Below are positions 62,610 to 64,000 of a DNA stretch of 64,000 bases, piece after piece; position 1 is the first letter of the stretch; every line of letters begins with the position of its first letter. Below the pieces are notes generated by a model. It searched no databases. It was not told the origin of the DNA and saw nothing but the letters and a program-made list of their open reading frames with translations. Source of the DNA: an uncultured Agathobaculum sp. (lineage in GTDB: Bacteria > Bacillota > Clostridia > Oscillospirales > Butyricicoccaceae). A program made the translations under genes and the position numbers. Where the stretch lies: the NCBI GenBank assembly GCA_944384725.1, contig CALWUJ010000003.1:1-64000 (forward strand), written 5' to 3'.

Positions 62610-62638
62610 TTGACCGCCGCGCCGCATAATGGTATACT
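62610..62638 (+). promoter_or_regulatory. Promoter of cutC
   Basis: TTGACC (62610-62615), 17-base spacer, TATACT (62633-62638), 38 bases before the ATG at 62677. Confidence 0.72.
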
Positions 62639-62676
62639 TGTTTCAAAATACGGAAAGCAAACAGGAGGCGGCAGAC

Positions 62677-63426
62677 ATGGCACGAGTACTCGAGGTATGC
62701 GTTGATTCGGTGGAGTCAGCGGAGCAGGCGGCACGCGGCGGTGCGATGCGGCTGGAACTGTGTGCCGACCTGATCGTCGGCGGCACCTCGCCGGACAAAG
62801 ATCTGTTCTGCATGGTGCGCGAACAGGTGGATATCCCCATCCGGGTGCTGCTCCGTCCGCGCTTCGGTGATTTCCTCTACTCTGACGAGGAGTACGAACT
62901 GCTGCGGCGGCAGGTACGCCGGTTCCGTTCGCTTGGCGCGGATGGTGTGGTCATCGGCATCCTCCGTCCGGACGGCACGCTGGACGAGGCGCGCATGGCC
63001 GGTCTGATCGAACTGGCAGGCGGCATGGGCGTGACGCTGCACCGCGCGTTCGATGTATGCCGCGACCCGTTTGAGGCACTCGAGACGGCACGCAAGCTTG
63101 GCGTGGACACCATACTGACCTCAGGCCAGCAGGCAAGCTGTGTCGAAGGAGCGGCGCTGCTGCGCGATCTGGTTAAAGCCGCGGACGGACGGCCGCAAAT
63201 CCTGATCGGCGCCGGCGTAAATGCACAGGTCATTCGTACATTGCAGCCGCAGACCGGCGCAGATGCATTTCATCTTTCTGCTAAGCGCACGCTGGACAGC
63301 GGCATGGTGTTCCGCCGCGCGGGTGTGCCGATGGGTCTGCCCGGTATCAGCGAATTTTCACTCTGGCGGTGCGACGCAGATGCGGTGCGTCAGGCGCGGG
63401 ACGCGCTCGACGCACTTTGCGGCTAA
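62677..63426 (+). CDS. cutC: CutC family protein
   Basis: A 249-residue TIM-barrel protein with family signatures LEVCVDSVESA, RLELCADLIVGGTSP, LLRPRFGDFLYS, TLHRAFDVC and TSGQQ. CutC was named for copper tolerance, but the biochemical role is not settled and it may be an enzyme of unknown substrate. The ATG at 62677 follows AGGAGG; the longer frame overlaps the promoter. The next gene starts 14 bases after it, so the two are probably one operon. Confidence 0.92.
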   Translation: MARVLEVCVDSVESAEQAARGGAMRLELCADLIVGGTSPDKDLFCMVREQVDIPIRVLLRPRFGDFLYSDEEYELLRRQVRRFRSLGADGVVIGILRPDGTLDEARMAGLIELAGGMGVTLHRAFDVCRDPFEALETARKLGVDTILTSGQQASCVEGAALLRDLVKAADGRPQILIGAGVNAQVIRTLQPQTGADAFHLSAKRTLDSGMVFRRAGVPMGLPGISEFSLWRCDADAVRQARDALDALCG

Positions 63427-63440
63427 ACAGGAGGCAAGGC

Positions 63441-64000
63441 ATGCAGATTCAAAAAGTGCTGAACAACAATGTGGTGATCGCGCTGGATGAAAACGGCGAG
63501 GAAACCGTGCTGATGGGGCGCGGATTAGGCTTTGGCCGCCGTACCGGCGACGCTGCCCCTGCTGATCTGATCCAGAAGCGGTTCACATTGCATGCGGAGC
63601 AGCTGTCCGACCGTTTCCAGCAGCTGCTAACCAGCATTCCGCTGCCGCATTTTCTGCTCAGCGAGCGTATCATCGACCGCGCCAAGCGCACGCTGAGCGC
63701 GACATTATCCGACAGCATTTATGTTACCCTGCCCGACCATATCTCGGCCGCTATCGAGCGGCATAAACAGGGCATTGAGCTGTCCAACCCGCTTTTGTGG
63801 GATATCCGGCAGTTTTATCCGGAGGAATACCGCGCGGGCTGCGCCGCCGTCGATCTCATCCGAGAGGAAACCGACATTGCCTTTCCCGAGGACGAAGCGG
63901 CTTTTATCGCCATGCATTTTGTCAATGCAGAGGGCGGTGGAGAACTGCCCGAGGTTTACGATATGACCTGTCTGATGCAGCGGGTGTTCGCACTGGTGCG
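63441..64000 (+). CDS. BglG/LicT-type transcription antiterminator (runs off the window)
   Basis: The first 186 codons of a PRD-containing antiterminator. The N-terminal CAT RNA-binding domain (about 1-58) begins MQIQKVLNNNVVIALDENG and contains GRGLGFGRRTGD. PRD1 follows with its conserved histidines in LPDHISAAIERH and AMHFVNAEGG. Such proteins bind a RAT hairpin in a sugar-PTS transcript and are controlled by PTS phosphorylation, so a beta-glucoside or sucrose-type PTS operon is expected to the right. AGGAGG lies 7-8 bases upstream. The 3' end is missing only because the window stops. Confidence 0.9.
   Translation, partial: MQIQKVLNNNVVIALDENGEETVLMGRGLGFGRRTGDAAPADLIQKRFTLHAEQLSDRFQQLLTSIPLPHFLLSERIIDRAKRTLSATLSDSIYVTLPDHISAAIERHKQGIELSNPLLWDIRQFYPEEYRAGCAAVDLIREETDIAFPEDEAAFIAMHFVNAEGGGELPEVYDMTCLMQRVFALV

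Noticed and set aside
1..64000. tRNA, rRNA, insertion sequences, prophage or defence systems
   Set aside because: I scanned the intergenic regions and gene products and saw no cloverleaf, rRNA, transposase, integrase or restriction/CRISPR gene; the holin is the only phage-like gene.

Overview
The window looks like chromosome of an anaerobic, monoderm member of the Firmicutes (class Clostridia), with fairly high GC and very dense gene packing. The basis is a WalRKHI/WalJ signalling set, MurT/GatD, the Prp protease beside an L27 with a cleavable N-terminus, a YmfF/YmfH peptidase pair, glgC plus glgD, and an oxygen-sensitive [FeFe]-hydrogenase. The closest relatives may be Oscillospiraceae/Butyricicoccaceae-type gut clostridia; that is an inference, not shown by the sequence. 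I see no rRNA, tRNA, CRISPR array or insertion sequence.

Layout. 0-10 kb: a MATE exporter, a two-component system, then a basic low-complexity lipoprotein followed by a tight five-gene set (adenylation enzyme, type III PLP decarboxylase, carrier protein, MBOAT acyltransferase, SGNH/DltD-like protein). This resembles a dlt operon with a decarboxylase added and is the most interesting system here. 10-16 kb: ferredoxin-flavodoxin protein, zinc alcohol dehydrogenase, [FeFe]-hydrogenase, and the rplU-prp-rpmA-obgE ribosome group. 16-26 kb: an unknown membrane protein with rpiA, then an M16 pair-lgt-folD operon, and ylxM-ffh-rpsP-khpA-rimM-trmD. 26-36 kb: a PfkB sugar-phosphate kinase, then a minus-strand group reading nudix-walR-walK-walH-walI-murA-walJ-rlmH-lipase. 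36-44.5 kb: a GH13 enzyme, an orphan phage-type holin, a CarD regulator, a GNAT, purA, and a cysteine desulfurase-thiI-cinA operon.

44.5-53.5 kb is a complete glycogen cluster, glgB-glgC-glgD-glgA-glgP; GlgB carries a histone-H1-like repeat tail. 53.5-64 kb: mntP behind a probable yybP-ykoY manganese riboswitch, gatD-murT, phosphoglucomutase, an unknown YD-repeat-like surface protein, trkH-trkA, cutC, and the start of a BglG-type antiterminator that runs off the window.

Themes: cell-envelope construction and its control (the dlt-like set, Wal system, MurA, MurT/GatD, Lgt) and carbohydrate storage and use (glycogen genes, Pgm, GH13, PfkB). An identical 15-bp near-palindrome lies in front of the PfkB kinase and phosphoglucomutase genes and may link part of sugar metabolism. 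Many start codons were moved inward to a good ribosome-binding site. Long antisense open frames over GC-rich genes were treated as shadows.
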